In this document: piece by piece, positions 1 through 8,638 of the stretch | Layout of the letters: each line of letters begins with the position of its first letter | Numbering within the stretch: the stretch's first letter is position 1 | Assembly: GCF_001939045.1 (NCBI RefSeq) | Contig: NZ_MKIM01000018.1 | Coordinates: 1-64,000, forward strand | Source: Rhizobium oryziradicis | Lineage (GTDB): Bacteria > Pseudomonadota > Alphaproteobacteria > Rhizobiales > Rhizobiaceae | Direction of reading: 5' to 3' | DNA length: 64,000 nt | Made by a program: the position numbers and the translations under genes | Notes under the pieces: model-generated | What the model was told of the DNA's origin: nothing | What the model saw: only the letters and a program-made list of their open reading frames with translations | Database searches by the model: none

Positions 1-93
1 CACGTTCAAAACACGACTGGCCTGAATGAAATCGGCGGGTGAGAGTTCGTCGTCCATACGAAAGGCCCCCAAAATGTCGTTTTCAAATATCAT
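1..93 (-). CDS. Hypothetical protein, 5' end only
   Basis: The first 31 codons of a gene that runs off the left edge, reading leftward from an ATG at 93-91. No stop interrupts the frame. The visible residues include MDDELSPADFIQASRVLNV. A second in-frame ATG at 57-55 has a G-rich stretch (GGGGG) before it and could be the true start, because the first ATG lacks a good Shine-Dalgarno sequence. The product is not recognised and too little is visible to assign a family. Confidence 0.4.
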   Translation of the reverse strand, partial: MIFENDILGAFRMDDELSPADFIQASRVLNV

Positions 94-831
94 AGGTAAT
101 AATCACATCAGGCGCGGACCAATTTAACCGGGCCATTTCCAGCATAAAACTAAGGTGGCCTCCCAAAAGGTCAAGGTCTTTGGTTGTATTTTAGAAAAAG
201 AACAAAAAATATGGTTGCACAAATGAATTGAGCGAACGCATCCTTTGGAGTGATCCATCTCGACATTTTGTTGCGAAAACCCTCTGCCTTGTCAGAGTGA
301 TGGTGACGGCCGCATCCTCGAACGTTGGCAATACGTTTCATCTCTTGTTCTTGCTCGCGGCGCAGCTCAAGCGGATCTTTCCCATCATCGATAACGCCGC
401 TTGCCGCTTACGGGTGAAACGAAGCGCAAGATTCACTTTCCGGAGCCGGGCGTTCCAATCGGAACGAGATACAAGCCGGACACCGTTCCATCGGAAACGG
501 GTTTGTCGTTTGGTTCAGCTTCCGGGCTTTCGCGTCGCTCAGCACGTTTCAAATCCATTTTCATGTCGATGCAAATCGCCTTAGCCCGCCACAATAGATG
601 AGATTTTCTGTTACGACATGAAATGAACTGAGAAGGATATTTCGAATAAAATATAATAAAATCAATTTATTAAACTTACAAAATGATCCGACATGAGATT
701 GATTGAGATACTAATTATGGCAGACTTCCTCGCCGCCATTGTTTTTCAAATCATTCCTTATCAATAAATGGTCTAAACGCTCCGGCCGTGACGCCACTCT
801 TGTGAGTTAAAGGGTGGATATAACTCCACCC
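94..831. other. Intergenic gap, no convincing gene
   Basis: About 740 bases between the truncated left gene and the ferredoxin-reductase gene. Two overlapping plus-strand frames (TTG starts at 228 and 401) stay open for 118 and 66 codons. Neither has a ribosome binding site, and the frame of the second is closed upstream by stops near 251 and 391. Parts read like protein (for example KIHFPEPGVPIGTRY), so a decayed gene is possible, but I recognise none. Bases 600-800 are AT-rich with nothing identifiable. Confidence 0.3.
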
Positions 832-2046
832 TTATGAGAGAAGCTGCTTAAGGTCGCTTTGGGCATCGCGCAGCACGGCTTTTTCCGGGGTTTTGCCCAT
901 TTCCAGCAATTTTTTGCCCGTAACGTAAGCGCGCGCATCATTGATGGCGTCGACGGCGATGAATGTTTCGTTCCGGTAGTACCAGATCGATATGCTTCCC
1001 TCGCGAACGCCGGGGCGCAGGATGGTTTCGTCATAACCGAGGTTTAGGCCGGCGATTTGCAGCTTGAGATCATATTGGTCGGACCAGAACCAGGGCTTGG
1101 GCTGATACGGTTGATTGCCACCCGCGAGGATTGCGGCTACCGCCTCTGCCTGATCGACCGCATTTTGAACTGATTCGAGTCGAATCTCTGCGCCTTGCCA
1201 TGGCTGCAGCGCACAATCGCCAACAGCAAAAATATCAGGATCGGAGGTTCTTGCGAACGTATCAACCAGAATGCCATTGCGAACCGAAAGGCCAGCACGC
1301 GCTGCCAGTGCATCATTTGGCGACACGCCAATGCCCACAATCACCATATCGATATCCAAACGGCTGCCATCAGACAATTCGGCGGCAACAACACGGCCAT
1401 TGGCACCGATCAAGCGCAACAATCCCATGCCTTCGCGAATCATCACACCATGGCCGGTGTGGACAGCGCGAATAAAATCTGCCGTTTCCTTGGCCGCAAC
1501 ACGCGCCAAAATGCGCTCTGCCATCTCGATCAATGTCACCTCAAGGCCGAGGTGGCGGGCAACAGCCGCCGCTTCAAGTCCGATGTATCCGCCACCGATG
1601 ATCAAAAGGCGACGGCCGGGCTTCATTTCAGCACTCAAGCGGTCTGCATCATCCTTATTGCGAACCGTGAAAACACCGGAGAGATCGCCGCCAATATCTT
1701 GTGGCAAATGGCGCGGTGTTGCGCCGGTTGCCAGAACCAGTTGATCGTAGGCCAGCGTCGATCCATTTTGCAAAACAAGCTGTTTCGCTTGCCGGTCTAT
1801 CTCTTCCACCCAGGTCGAGTGGCGCAGTTCGACATTATTGTCCTGGTACCATTGCTCCGGGCGCAGCAGCAGTCGGTCAAAACTCATCTCGCCCAGCAGA
1901 TATTTCTTGGAAAGCGGCGGACGTTGGTAAGGGGCATGTGCTTCCAAACCGACAATGGTAATCGGACGATCATCTTTGAGACTGCGCAGCTTTGACGCTG
2001 TTGAGAAAGCGGCCTGTCCCGCACCCACGATCACCAAACCCTGCAC
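832..2046 (-). CDS. FAD-dependent ferredoxin/rubredoxin reductase
   Basis: A 404-residue pyridine-nucleotide-disulphide-type flavoprotein of the ferredoxin reductase class, which passes electrons from NAD(P)H through FAD to a small iron-sulfur or rubredoxin partner. The FAD-binding motif VIVGAGQAA lies at the N-terminus, APYQRPPLSKKYL is the conserved stretch after the first domain, LATGATPR closes it, and LLIIGGGYIGLEAAA is the NAD(P)H-binding motif. The later VGDCA motif contacts FAD. The frame is open upstream to 2259, but GTG at 2046 is preferred because GGAGG sits eight bases before it and the protein then starts at the FAD motif with the usual family length. No ferredoxin or oxygenase gene is adjacent, so the partner is unknown. 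Confidence 0.85.
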   Translation of the reverse strand: MQGLVIVGAGQAAFSTASKLRSLKDDRPITIVGLEAHAPYQRPPLSKKYLLGEMSFDRLLLRPEQWYQDNNVELRHSTWVEEIDRQAKQLVLQNGSTLAYDQLVLATGATPRHLPQDIGGDLSGVFTVRNKDDADRLSAEMKPGRRLLIIGGGYIGLEAAAVARHLGLEVTLIEMAERILARVAAKETADFIRAVHTGHGVMIREGMGLLRLIGANGRVVAAELSDGSRLDIDMVIVGIGVSPNDALAARAGLSVRNGILVDTFARTSDPDIFAVGDCALQPWQGAEIRLESVQNAVDQAEAVAAILAGGNQPYQPKPWFWSDQYDLKLQIAGLNLGYDETILRPGVREGSISIWYYRNETFIAVDAINDARAYVTGKKLLEMGKTPEKAVLRDAQSDLKQLLS

Positions 2047-2317
2047 CAAATCTGCCTCCAACGTTACCAAACAATCCGTGCTTTTGATTATCCCATAACC
2101 TACAAGAACCCAACTCCCTTGAAACCCGCAGGCCTGAAAATCTATTTCACGCTTCCCAAAACTGACAGAATGCAACCGATGTTTCAGGCAAGAGGCCGGG
2201 AATGACACCGCTGCGGGTGCTGTGTGAAGACAACGCAATTTTACGTCACAATGGAACAATCCATTAGGGAAAATGCGCTAAAATGCGTCCATTAAAGACA
2301 TAGAGAGGACGGGTGTC

Positions 2318-2671
2318 ATGCCGTTGCAGAACATTCCCGACACAAAAAAAGGCCTGCCAGAGGAAAAAATCTATCAGAAATTCACGATAGACCGCCCCGG
2401 CAAAATTATATTTGTTGGACATCATCTCAGCACCAAAACCACGGTGCGCTGTCTTGTGCGTAAAATTTCGCTCCATGGTGCCGAGTTGGAGGTCAGCCGT
2501 TACCTTCCCGTTCCCAAGAATTTCTTTCTGGAGATTCTGGGCATTCGTGATGAAATCGGCTGCACGCTGATCAGGCGTGAGCAGGAAACCGCAGTGGTTG
2601 GCTTTAACATGCTGATCGACCCGGAATTTTTACACCATGTTGTGAAGTTGTCCTTCGAATTTGGCCATTGA
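2318..2671 (+). CDS. PilZ-like domain protein with degenerate ligand motif
   Basis: A 117-residue single-domain protein resembling PilZ, the cyclic-di-GMP binding fold. The segment from about residue 25 (RPGKIIFVG) through KISLHGAELEV to NFFLEILG matches the layout of the downstream PilZ protein (2900-3307). The ligand motifs look damaged: the aspartate or asparagine expected in D/N-x-S-x-x-G is lysine (KISLHG), and there is no clear RxxxR before the first strand. It may have lost c-di-GMP binding. The start at 2318 follows GAGGACGGG. It is divergent from the reductase gene with a short shared promoter region. Confidence 0.65.
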   Translation: MPLQNIPDTKKGLPEEKIYQKFTIDRPGKIIFVGHHLSTKTTVRCLVRKISLHGAELEVSRYLPVPKNFFLEILGIRDEIGCTLIRREQETAVVGFNMLIDPEFLHHVVKLSFEFGH

Positions 2672-2899
2672 GGACCGGACTTTAAGTGTGCGACAGGTAA
2701 GGCACCGGCAGAAGATTGAAAACATCTCCATAACAGACTTCAATCATGTCGATTGCTATCGGAAAATACTACTTTAAATTTCAAATCCAGCCATAAAAAA
2801 ACAGATTATTTACAACTTTAGCAGATATATTAAGCGACAAGAAAGTTGCCCGTAGCAAAGTCGCAAAGCGTGAACCGCGCCGGAGCACAAGGAGTTGCA

Positions 2900-3307
2900 A
2901 TGGAGTCTGGAAATCATCTGAGTGGCGTCACATCGGAGATGTATGAACGCCGTTGGGATCGCTTTCAAGTCAAGCGTCCGGCGCGCATTATGGCCGTGCG
3001 TCCGGGCTTGAGCGGAACTGTGTCGCGCAGTGCAACGGTGCTGGATATTTCGCGTGGCGGTGCGGGTATAGAAATTGATGGCACGATGGGCCTTGGCTCT
3101 CATTACTATCTTGAAATTTTAGGCCTTGGTACACGCATTGGATGTGCTGAGGCATTTCGAAAAGGAAATCGCGCCGGCGTCAAATTCATTTTGCCCATCT
3201 CGGAGCCGCTGTTGCAGCGCGTGGTGCGTGCCGATTTCATGATGGGCAACAATCTCGACGATGTCAGCAAATCCGTGCAGCCGGGCATGGGTCGCCTTGC
3301 GCGTTAA
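2900..3307 (+). CDS. PilZ domain protein
   Basis: A 135-residue PilZ protein, probably a cytoplasmic cyclic-di-GMP receptor. RRWDR followed by FQVKRPARI supplies the RxxxR element and DISRGGAGIEI the D-x-S-x-x-G motif, so both binding elements are present. LGSHYYLEILGLGTRIGCAEAFRKGNRAGVKF completes the barrel, given here only as a description of residues about 66-98. ATG at 2900 is chosen because AAGGAG lies just before it; an upstream TTG at 2846 has no such site. It parallels the shorter gene upstream, probably an old duplication. The output partner cannot be told from the sequence. Confidence 0.75.
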   Translation: MESGNHLSGVTSEMYERRWDRFQVKRPARIMAVRPGLSGTVSRSATVLDISRGGAGIEIDGTMGLGSHYYLEILGLGTRIGCAEAFRKGNRAGVKFILPISEPLLQRVVRADFMMGNNLDDVSKSVQPGMGRLAR

Positions 3308-3412
3308 CGTGCGTTTTTTGGTAGCACACGCTTTCTGTTTGAAATAAATCACAATGTGCTGCCCGTGGCAGGGCAGGACTGAGCCTTGCTCTGCCGCCTC
3401 GGCTTACCCAAG

Positions 3413-3442
3413 TGTTGTTATCACACATGTTGCTATCACACT
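3413..3442 (+). repeat. Two tandem 15-bp units upstream of aminotransferase
   Basis: TGTTGTTATCACACA is followed directly by TGTTGCTATCACACT (13 of 15 identical). The pair lies about 135 bases before the aminotransferase start and could be a tandem protein-binding site, but no regulator is nearby. Confidence 0.4.
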
Positions 3443-3578
3443 TGGAAAGCAAGTTGTGTTCATCAATCCGCTTTCGACAGTTGTTTTCGCGCCGAATCGC
3501 GTTCAAAAGCAGTGGGTGGTCTTGGCCACACACTGTCATTTGTTCTCTATCCGCAAATTCGGCTCAGAAAGTGTTTGA

Positions 3579-4691
3579 ATGTCCATGTTTTCACGGTTCA
3601 CGCCGCTCATCAGCCGCCTGCCATCCACTGTGCCTTTTGTTGGCCCTGAAGCGATTGAGCGCGGCCGTGGTGCGGTTGTGGCAGCCCGCATTGGTGCCAA
3701 CGAAAGCGGATTTGGCCCTTCCCCACACGCGCTGCAGGCGCTGAGAGAAGCGGCAACAGACATTTGGAAATATGCGGATCCGGAAAATTTTGATCTCAAG
3801 GCAGCGCTTGCCGCCCATTATCATCTCAAAGCCGAGAATTTCGCCATTGGCGAAGGGGTCGACGATCTCTTGGGACTGGTGGTGAGAATGATTGTCGAGC
3901 AGGACACGCCAGTCGTGACCTCGTTTGGCGGATACCCGACCTTTAATTTCCATGTCACTGGTTTTGGCGGAAAGCTGATCACCACGCCCTATGTCGATGA
4001 TCGCGAGGATCTGGACGGTTTGCTGGCCTGTGTTGTGCGCGAAAATGCACCCTTGGTGTATCTGGCCAATCCCGATAACCCCATGGGCAGTTGGCACGAG
4101 GCCGATGCCATTGTGGCTTTTGCCAAGGCTTTGCCGCCCACATGCCTGCTGGTGCTGGACGAAGCCTATAGTGAAACGGCACCGAAAAGCGCCATACCAG
4201 CCATCGACGCGTTGATTGATCTGCCAAATGTGTTGCGTATGCGCACATTTTCCAAAGCCTACGGGCTGGCGGGCGCGCGGATTGGCTATGCCATTGGCGC
4301 GCCTGAGAACACAGCCGTTTTTGATCGAATCCGCAACCATTTTGGCATGGTGCGCACCTCGATTGCCGCAGCATGTGCGGCGCTTGCCGATCAGGCTTAT
4401 CTGCAAAATGTACTTGAACAGATTGCCGGTGCCAAGGCGCGGATTGCCCGAATTGCGCGAGACAATGGCTTGCAACCCCTGCCATCGGCCACCAATTTTG
4501 TTGCCATCGATTGCGGACGCGATGCGCTGTATGCCCGCGCCATTGTTGACGGGTTAATGGAGCACGGTGTGTTTATTCGCATGCCCGGCGTGGCACCCCT
4601 GAACCGGTGCATCCGCGTCAGTGCTGGCGTGACAGCAGATCTCGACCTGTTTGAAAAGGCGCTTCCTGCCGTACTAAAGGGCATCGAATAA
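3579..4691 (+). CDS. Histidinol-phosphate aminotransferase-like PLP enzyme
   Basis: A 370-residue fold-type I aminotransferase closest to the HisC group. ANES near residue 41 is the substrate-binding loop of HisC-like enzymes, NPDNP (164-168) and DEAY (194-197) contact PLP, and TFSKAYGLAGARIGY contains the Schiff-base lysine K226. Cytosolic, no signal peptide. HisC homologues with no other his gene nearby often act on other amino acids such as phenylalanine, tyrosine or cobalamin precursors, so I would not call this histidine biosynthesis. A second ATG two codons in is an alternative start. A hairpin follows the stop codon. Confidence 0.75.
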   Translation: MSMFSRFTPLISRLPSTVPFVGPEAIERGRGAVVAARIGANESGFGPSPHALQALREAATDIWKYADPENFDLKAALAAHYHLKAENFAIGEGVDDLLGLVVRMIVEQDTPVVTSFGGYPTFNFHVTGFGGKLITTPYVDDREDLDGLLACVVRENAPLVYLANPDNPMGSWHEADAIVAFAKALPPTCLLVLDEAYSETAPKSAIPAIDALIDLPNVLRMRTFSKAYGLAGARIGYAIGAPENTAVFDRIRNHFGMVRTSIAAACAALADQAYLQNVLEQIAGAKARIARIARDNGLQPLPSATNFVAIDCGRDALYARAIVDGLMEHGVFIRMPGVAPLNRCIRVSAGVTADLDLFEKALPAVLKGIE

Positions 4692-4695
4692 AAGA

Positions 4696-4731
4696 AAACC
4701 GCGCCAGCCTTGTGTCTGCTGGTCGCGGTTT
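4696..4731. terminator. Hairpin between convergent genes
   Basis: AAACCGCGCCAGC pairs with GCTGGTCGCGGTTT (one bulged T) around a nine-base loop; A-rich sequence precedes it and a short T-rich tract follows. It sits just after the aminotransferase stop and before the 3' end of the opposing Sel1 gene, and could terminate both. Confidence 0.6.
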
Positions 4732-4789
4732 CAATCTTTTGGAGATGCTGTTTTTTGGAAATGGTCGTCTTTTGGATGATTGCGGTGGA

Positions 4790-5056
4790 TCAGTGACAGG
4801 TCATCCATTCACGCGCATCTCTCAGCGCTTCAGCAAGCTGCGATTTTGACATGGTCGCGGCCAGATTGGCGCGCAGGCCCACAGACCGGTCACATCCCTT
4901 GATCGCTGCAATGTTGAGCCATTTGTGGGCGGCAACAATGTTTTGATCGCAGCCGCGCCCTGTGGCATACATCAAGCCGAGGATGCGAAAGACATCAGTC
5001 TGTTTTTCGCCACTCATTGCGGCCATATCTGCTTCATGCGCGTCAAAATGTGCCAT
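4790..5056 (-). CDS. Sel1-repeat-like small protein
   Basis: An 88-residue protein whose central part, FRILGLMYATGRGCDQNIVA followed by AHKWLNIAA, is a Sel1-type (TPR-like) repeat: alanine/glycine-rich paired helices used for protein contacts. No signal peptide. The ATG at 5056 (MAHFDAHEAD) is preferred over the one six codons upstream because AGGAC lies just before it. With little more than one repeat it is shorter than most Sel1 proteins. It is monocistronic, and its role cannot be inferred from the neighbours. Confidence 0.6.
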   Translation of the reverse strand: MAHFDAHEADMAAMSGEKQTDVFRILGLMYATGRGCDQNIVAAHKWLNIAAIKGCDRSVGLRANLAATMSKSQLAEALRDAREWMTCH

Positions 5057-5631
5057 CGGTCTGTCCTGTTTCAACGTTTTCGTTTTTCACCTTCGCTTTT
5101 GCGCAGCACGCGGCGTTTCAAGCACAAAGGTCGTCTTTTTATCATCTCATCGTCTCACCGGCGGCTTGGTTCGCAGCCAATGAGACCATGCTTAAGTCCC
5201 TGTTTTCATATCTGAAACCTAAAACCCTTGTGAGCATCTGCGGCTTCTTTTCGGGCTTTCGGTCCGGCCAGTTTTCCCGGCTCGTTTGATGTCCCCACTA
5301 TGCCAAAGGGAATTCAAAATCACCTTAAAAGGCGTGCTTAACGACAGGCAAACGCATTGAAAACCCTTTGTAAACTTGTCTTTCTGTTAAGCATCACAGG
5401 GGCTGATTTCCCGGCAATTTCAGGTTAATTTTACAGGATGTTTACGGATCACTTTTTACCAATCATTCACCATGATCCGGAAAGGCGAAAAAACAATGCC
5501 TTGTTTGGTGATGAGCCAGGGCCAAAAAGTCACTGTCGAAAGCCTATTTACCTTTACGTGCGCGTCACTTATTTTGGCTGTCGGAGACGGTGAATTTCAC
5601 CGCACTTTCGGGGAGCGATCAGGAGGAAAGA
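5057..5631. other. Intergenic gap, probable promoters only
   Basis: About 575 bases between the divergently oriented Sel1 and DUF2147 genes. Open frames here overlap one another and have no ribosome binding sites. TTAA and TTAAC occur at about 5323-5341 but nine bases apart, not the seven of a CtrA box. I see no RNA gene or strong repeat. Confidence 0.4.
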
Positions 5632-5970
5632 ATGAAGCGAATTTTGATGGTGGCGGGGGCCGTGGTTTTGTGTGCATCAAGCGTGCTTGCTGCCGAACCA
5701 ATCGAAGGCAAATGGAAAACAGAAAGCGGCGAAACGGCCGACATCAGCAGTTGCGGCACAAACTTCTGCATCAGCCTTAAAACCGGCAAATACGCAGGTA
5801 AGCAGATTGGCAAGCTCAACGGTGAGGCTGACGCCTACACCGGCGAGGTCACGGATCCTGCCGCAGACAAAACCTATTCCGGCTCTGCAAAAATCAGTGG
5901 CAATACGCTCAAGCTCAAGGGCTGCGTTTTATCGATCTTCTGCAAAAGCCAGACCTGGCGGCGCATGTAA
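5632..5970 (+). CDS. DUF2147 exported protein
   Basis: A 112-residue secreted protein. MKRILMVAGAVVLCASSVLAA is a clear signal peptide with cleavage after the LAA region (given in description: residues 1-21). The mature part EPIEGKWKTESGETADI with GKWKT, GTNFCI and a C-terminal KGCVLSIFCKSQTWRR matches the DUF2147 family of periplasmic beta-barrel-like proteins of unknown role. ATG at 5632 is fixed by a strong AGGAGG at 5621-5626. The three cysteines in the mature part could form a disulphide. No operon partner. Confidence 0.75.
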   Translation: MKRILMVAGAVVLCASSVLAAEPIEGKWKTESGETADISSCGTNFCISLKTGKYAGKQIGKLNGEADAYTGEVTDPAADKTYSGSAKISGNTLKLKGCVLSIFCKSQTWRRM

Positions 5971-5976
5971 TGGCTA

Positions 5977-6029
5977 CATGACAGCGCCTTGCAGGGATAT
6001 TGCAAGATAAAACCCAAGGCGCTGTCATG
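5977..6029. repeat. Long imperfect hairpin after the DUF2147 gene
   Basis: CATGACAGCGCCTT (5977-5990) and AAGGCGCTGTCATG (6016-6029) are perfect 14-bp inverted arms. Inside, CTTGCA and TGCAAG (5989-6006) can extend the structure. It begins six bases after the stop codon. There is no T-tract, so it may stabilise the mRNA or be a small repeat rather than an intrinsic terminator. Confidence 0.6.
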
Positions 6030-6137
6030 CGGATCGCCAGTACCTCAGACGAAAACCTCAGACCATGCCAGCACCATTCAGTCTGGGTTCAGGCAAATGT
6101 GCCATATTAAGGCATTCGCTCAGGTCGGGAGATAGTC

Positions 6138-6293
6138 ATGGTCGATATTGCAAAACGCCTCACTGCAATCAGTGTCATTATGACCCTTTTTGCCATGCTG
6201 TTTCTTGCCATGATCAATGACCATAATCCTGCGATGCGCATGCGCCAGCAGAGTCAGATCTCGGCGACCTACAACCTCATTCCATCGGCATAA
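6138..6293 (+). CDS. Small single-pass membrane protein
   Basis: A 51-codon frame not long enough for usual ORF cut-offs. The predicted product begins MVDIAKRLTAI, has one hydrophobic segment (about residues 10-26, SVIMTLFAMLFLAMI) and a short polar tail ending YNLIPSA. GGGAG lies seven bases before the ATG. It sits in the gap before amn, in the same direction. Five internal methionines and the clean membrane segment look protein-like rather than random. I do not recognise it. Confidence 0.45.
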   Translation: MVDIAKRLTAISVIMTLFAMLFLAMINDHNPAMRMRQQSQISATYNLIPSA

Positions 6294-6360
6294 AAGACAA
6301 ACAAGACGGCTTTGTTGCATCTGTCGTTTGCTTGTTAAAAAGAGCGCTCTATAATGTCTC

Positions 6361-7863
6361 ATGAGCAATCGAATCGTTAGTCCAATCCCTATGAATTGCA
6401 TCAGCCCGCCTGCCTACGAGGCTCGGTATTTTACTGACGCGGCCAAGGCCGTTGATGCCATTACAGAAATTTATGAACGCAACACCAGCTTTCTGATTGA
6501 TGCGTTCACCGCCTTGGGCAAGGGTGCCGCCATAGAGGGACGCTACCGCGCTTTCTATCCGCAAGTCAGCCTTGAAACCAGCAGCTTCGGCCATTTGGAT
6601 ACCCGCCTTTCCTATGGGCATGTGACCTCTCCGGGCGTTTACACCACCACGCTGACAAGACCCGCGCTGTTTCGCCATTATCTGAAGGAACAGCTGAGCC
6701 TCTTGATGCGCAATCATCAGGTGCCGGTGCGGGTGAGCGAATCCACCACACCCATTCCCTTGCATTTTGCCTTTGGTGAAGGTGCGCATGTGGAAGCCGC
6801 AGCCAGCGGGCTTTCCGATATCCCGCTGCGGGATCTGTTTGATACGCCCGATCTTTCGACCACAGATGATGAAATTGCCAATGGCGAATACGAGCCACCG
6901 GCAGGCGAGCCTTTTCCTCTGGCCCCGTTTACGGCGCAGCGGATTGATTATTCCCTTGCACGGCTTTCCCATTACACCGCAACAGGTGCCAATCACTTCC
7001 AGAATTTTGTGATTTTCACCAATTACCAGTTCTATGTCGATGAATTCTGCGCCTACGCTCGCGCTCTGATGGCAAAGGGTGGCGACGACTATAGCGCGTT
7101 TGTCGAGCCCGGCAATGTGGTGACACGGGCGGGAGAAACCGCACCATCCTCTGGCACACCGCTGGGTCGTCTGCCGCAAATGCCTGCCTATCACTTGAAA
7201 AAGAAGGGGCACGCGGGGATTACCATGGTCAATATTGGCGTTGGTCCGTCGAATGCCAAAACCATAACAGACCATATTGCCGTGCTTCGACCACATGCTT
7301 GGTTGATGCTGGGCCATTGTGCTGGCCTTCGCAACAGCCAGCGGCTGGGCGATTACGTCTTGGCCCATGCCTATATGCGTGAAGACCACGTGCTGGATGA
7401 CGACTTACCGGTTTGGGTGCCCATTCCGGCTCTGGCCGAAGTGCAGTTGGCGCTGGAAGATGCGGTGGAAGAAGTGACCGGCTATGAGGGCTTTGAGCTG
7501 AAACGCATCATGCGCACCGGCACCGTGGCCACCATTGACAACCGAAACTGGGAATTGCGCGACCAGCGCGGCCCGGTGAAACGGCTCTCACAAGCGCGCG
7601 CCATTGCGCTCGATATGGAATCAGCCACCATCGCCGCCAATGGTTTTCGCTTCCGTGTGCCTTATGGCACGCTGCTCTGCGTGTCTGACAAACCCTTGCA
7701 TGGCGAGTTGAAGCTGCCGGGCATGGCGACAAACTTTTACAAAACGCAAGTGAGCCAACATTTGCAAATTGGCATTTGCGCCATGCAAAAGCTGGCGGCA
7801 ATGCCACAGGAAAAGCTGCATTCGCGCAAACTTAGAAGCTTTTTTGAGACGGCGTTTCAATAG
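6361..7863 (+). CDS. amn: AMP nucleosidase
   Basis: A 500-residue cytosolic enzyme that hydrolyses AMP to adenine and ribose 5-phosphate, part of purine salvage and adenylate balance. The N-terminal AMP-nucleosidase-specific domain (RYRAFYPQVSLETSSFGHLD near residues 61-80) is followed by the purine-phosphorylase-like catalytic domain, with GHCAGLRNSQRLGDYVLAHA near 318-337, ALDMESATIAANGFRFRVPY near 415-434 and CVSDKPLHGELKLPG near 440-454. The length matches the family. ATG at 6391 is an alternative start. A good intrinsic terminator follows. No regulatory site is obvious upstream. Confidence 0.92.
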   Translation: MSNRIVSPIPMNCISPPAYEARYFTDAAKAVDAITEIYERNTSFLIDAFTALGKGAAIEGRYRAFYPQVSLETSSFGHLDTRLSYGHVTSPGVYTTTLTRPALFRHYLKEQLSLLMRNHQVPVRVSESTTPIPLHFAFGEGAHVEAAASGLSDIPLRDLFDTPDLSTTDDEIANGEYEPPAGEPFPLAPFTAQRIDYSLARLSHYTATGANHFQNFVIFTNYQFYVDEFCAYARALMAKGGDDYSAFVEPGNVVTRAGETAPSSGTPLGRLPQMPAYHLKKKGHAGITMVNIGVGPSNAKTITDHIAVLRPHAWLMLGHCAGLRNSQRLGDYVLAHAYMREDHVLDDDLPVWVPIPALAEVQLALEDAVEEVTGYEGFELKRIMRTGTVATIDNRNWELRDQRGPVKRLSQARAIALDMESATIAANGFRFRVPYGTLLCVSDKPLHGELKLPGMATNFYKTQVSQHLQIGICAMQKLAAMPQEKLHSRKLRSFFETAFQ

Positions 7864-7906
7864 ACAGGAGCGCATCGCTCTTAAAGCAATGTTCCTTTTT
7901 CAAATC

Positions 7907-7937
7907 ATGCCCGGCCTTGTGTCGGGCATTTTGTTTT
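7907..7937 (+). terminator. Intrinsic terminator of amn
   Basis: ATGCCCG and CGGGCAT pair around a nine-base loop and are followed by TTTTGTTTT. This is a typical rho-independent terminator 44 bases after the amn stop codon. Confidence 0.85.
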
Positions 7938-7984
7938 CAGGCACGGCCAAAAAAATCATCACGGCCCTCTTGATTCGAGTGTTA

Positions 7985-7998
7985 TAAGATATATCTTA
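7985..7998. promoter_or_regulatory. Perfect palindrome upstream of padR
   Basis: TAAGATATATCTTA is a perfect 14-bp palindrome 29 bases before the PadR start codon and overlaps an AT-rich promoter-like segment (TTGATT upstream at 7970). PadR proteins are dimers that commonly repress their own promoter, so this is a likely autoregulatory operator. Confidence 0.6.
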
Positions 7999-8027
7999 GA
8001 CCCATCAAGAAACGTTGGAGATAATCA

Positions 8028-8636
8028 ATGAGACATTTTCACAAAGAGCATGGCGATGACCATCACGGCCGCGGACGTCATCACATTCTTCACAGCATGA
8101 TGCATGCGATGCGCGGTGGTGCCTTTGGCCCCGGCGGACCAGATGGCAGACGCGGGCGCGGCCGTGATGGCGAACGCCGCCGCATGTTTGAATCGGGCGA
8201 GTTGCGGCTTGTGCTGCTCAAGCTGATTTCAGAACAGCCACGCCATGGCTATGACCTGATCCGGGAAATCGAGAGCCTTTCTGGCGGCGCTTATGCGCCC
8301 AGCCCCGGCGTGGTCTATCCCACCATGACCCTTTTGATCGATATGGGTCTGGCGGAAGAACAGCAGAGTGAGGGTGCACGCAAGCTGTTGGGAATCACAC
8401 CCGATGGCGTCATTCACCTGCAAGACAACGCGCAGGCGCTGGACGTTGCCATGGCGCGGCTGACCGCTCTTGCCAAAGTGTCTGAGCGCACAGATTCAGG
8501 CCCGGTTCGCCGCGCCATTCACAATATGCGCGCAGTCATCCACGACAGGCTCTCCCAAGAGGGCGTTTCGCGCGAAACCCAGCTTGAGGTCGCACGCATT
8601 CTCGATGAAGCCGCCAGCAAGATTGAAAGGCTGTAA
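8028..8636 (+). CDS. PadR-family regulator with histidine-rich N-terminus
   Basis: A 202-residue winged-helix repressor. Residues about 53-130 form the PadR domain, with LRLVLLKLISEQPRHGYDLI, then PGVVYPTMTLLIDMGL, the conserved wing approach. The C-terminal part is the helical dimerisation arm. The first 50 residues are unusual: nine histidines in the first 26 residues (for example HGDDHHGRGRHH) followed by a Gly/Arg-rich linker, which could bind a metal. The gene is two bases upstream of the DUF2218 gene, so they are co-transcribed. PadR/DUF2218 pairs are often found near siderophore-interacting proteins; none is visible here. ATG at 8028 has GGAG upstream. Confidence 0.85.
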   Translation: MRHFHKEHGDDHHGRGRHHILHSMMHAMRGGAFGPGGPDGRRGRGRDGERRRMFESGELRLVLLKLISEQPRHGYDLIREIESLSGGAYAPSPGVVYPTMTLLIDMGLAEEQQSEGARKLLGITPDGVIHLQDNAQALDVAMARLTALAKVSERTDSGPVRRAIHNMRAVIHDRLSQEGVSRETQLEVARILDEAASKIERL

Positions 8637-8638
8637 GC

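Noticed and set aside
228..601. Two overlapping frames starting with TTG
   Set aside because: No ribosome site, closed by upstream stops and no recognisable product.
5472..5780. 102-codon frame
   Set aside because: Overlaps the well-supported DUF2147 start in another frame.
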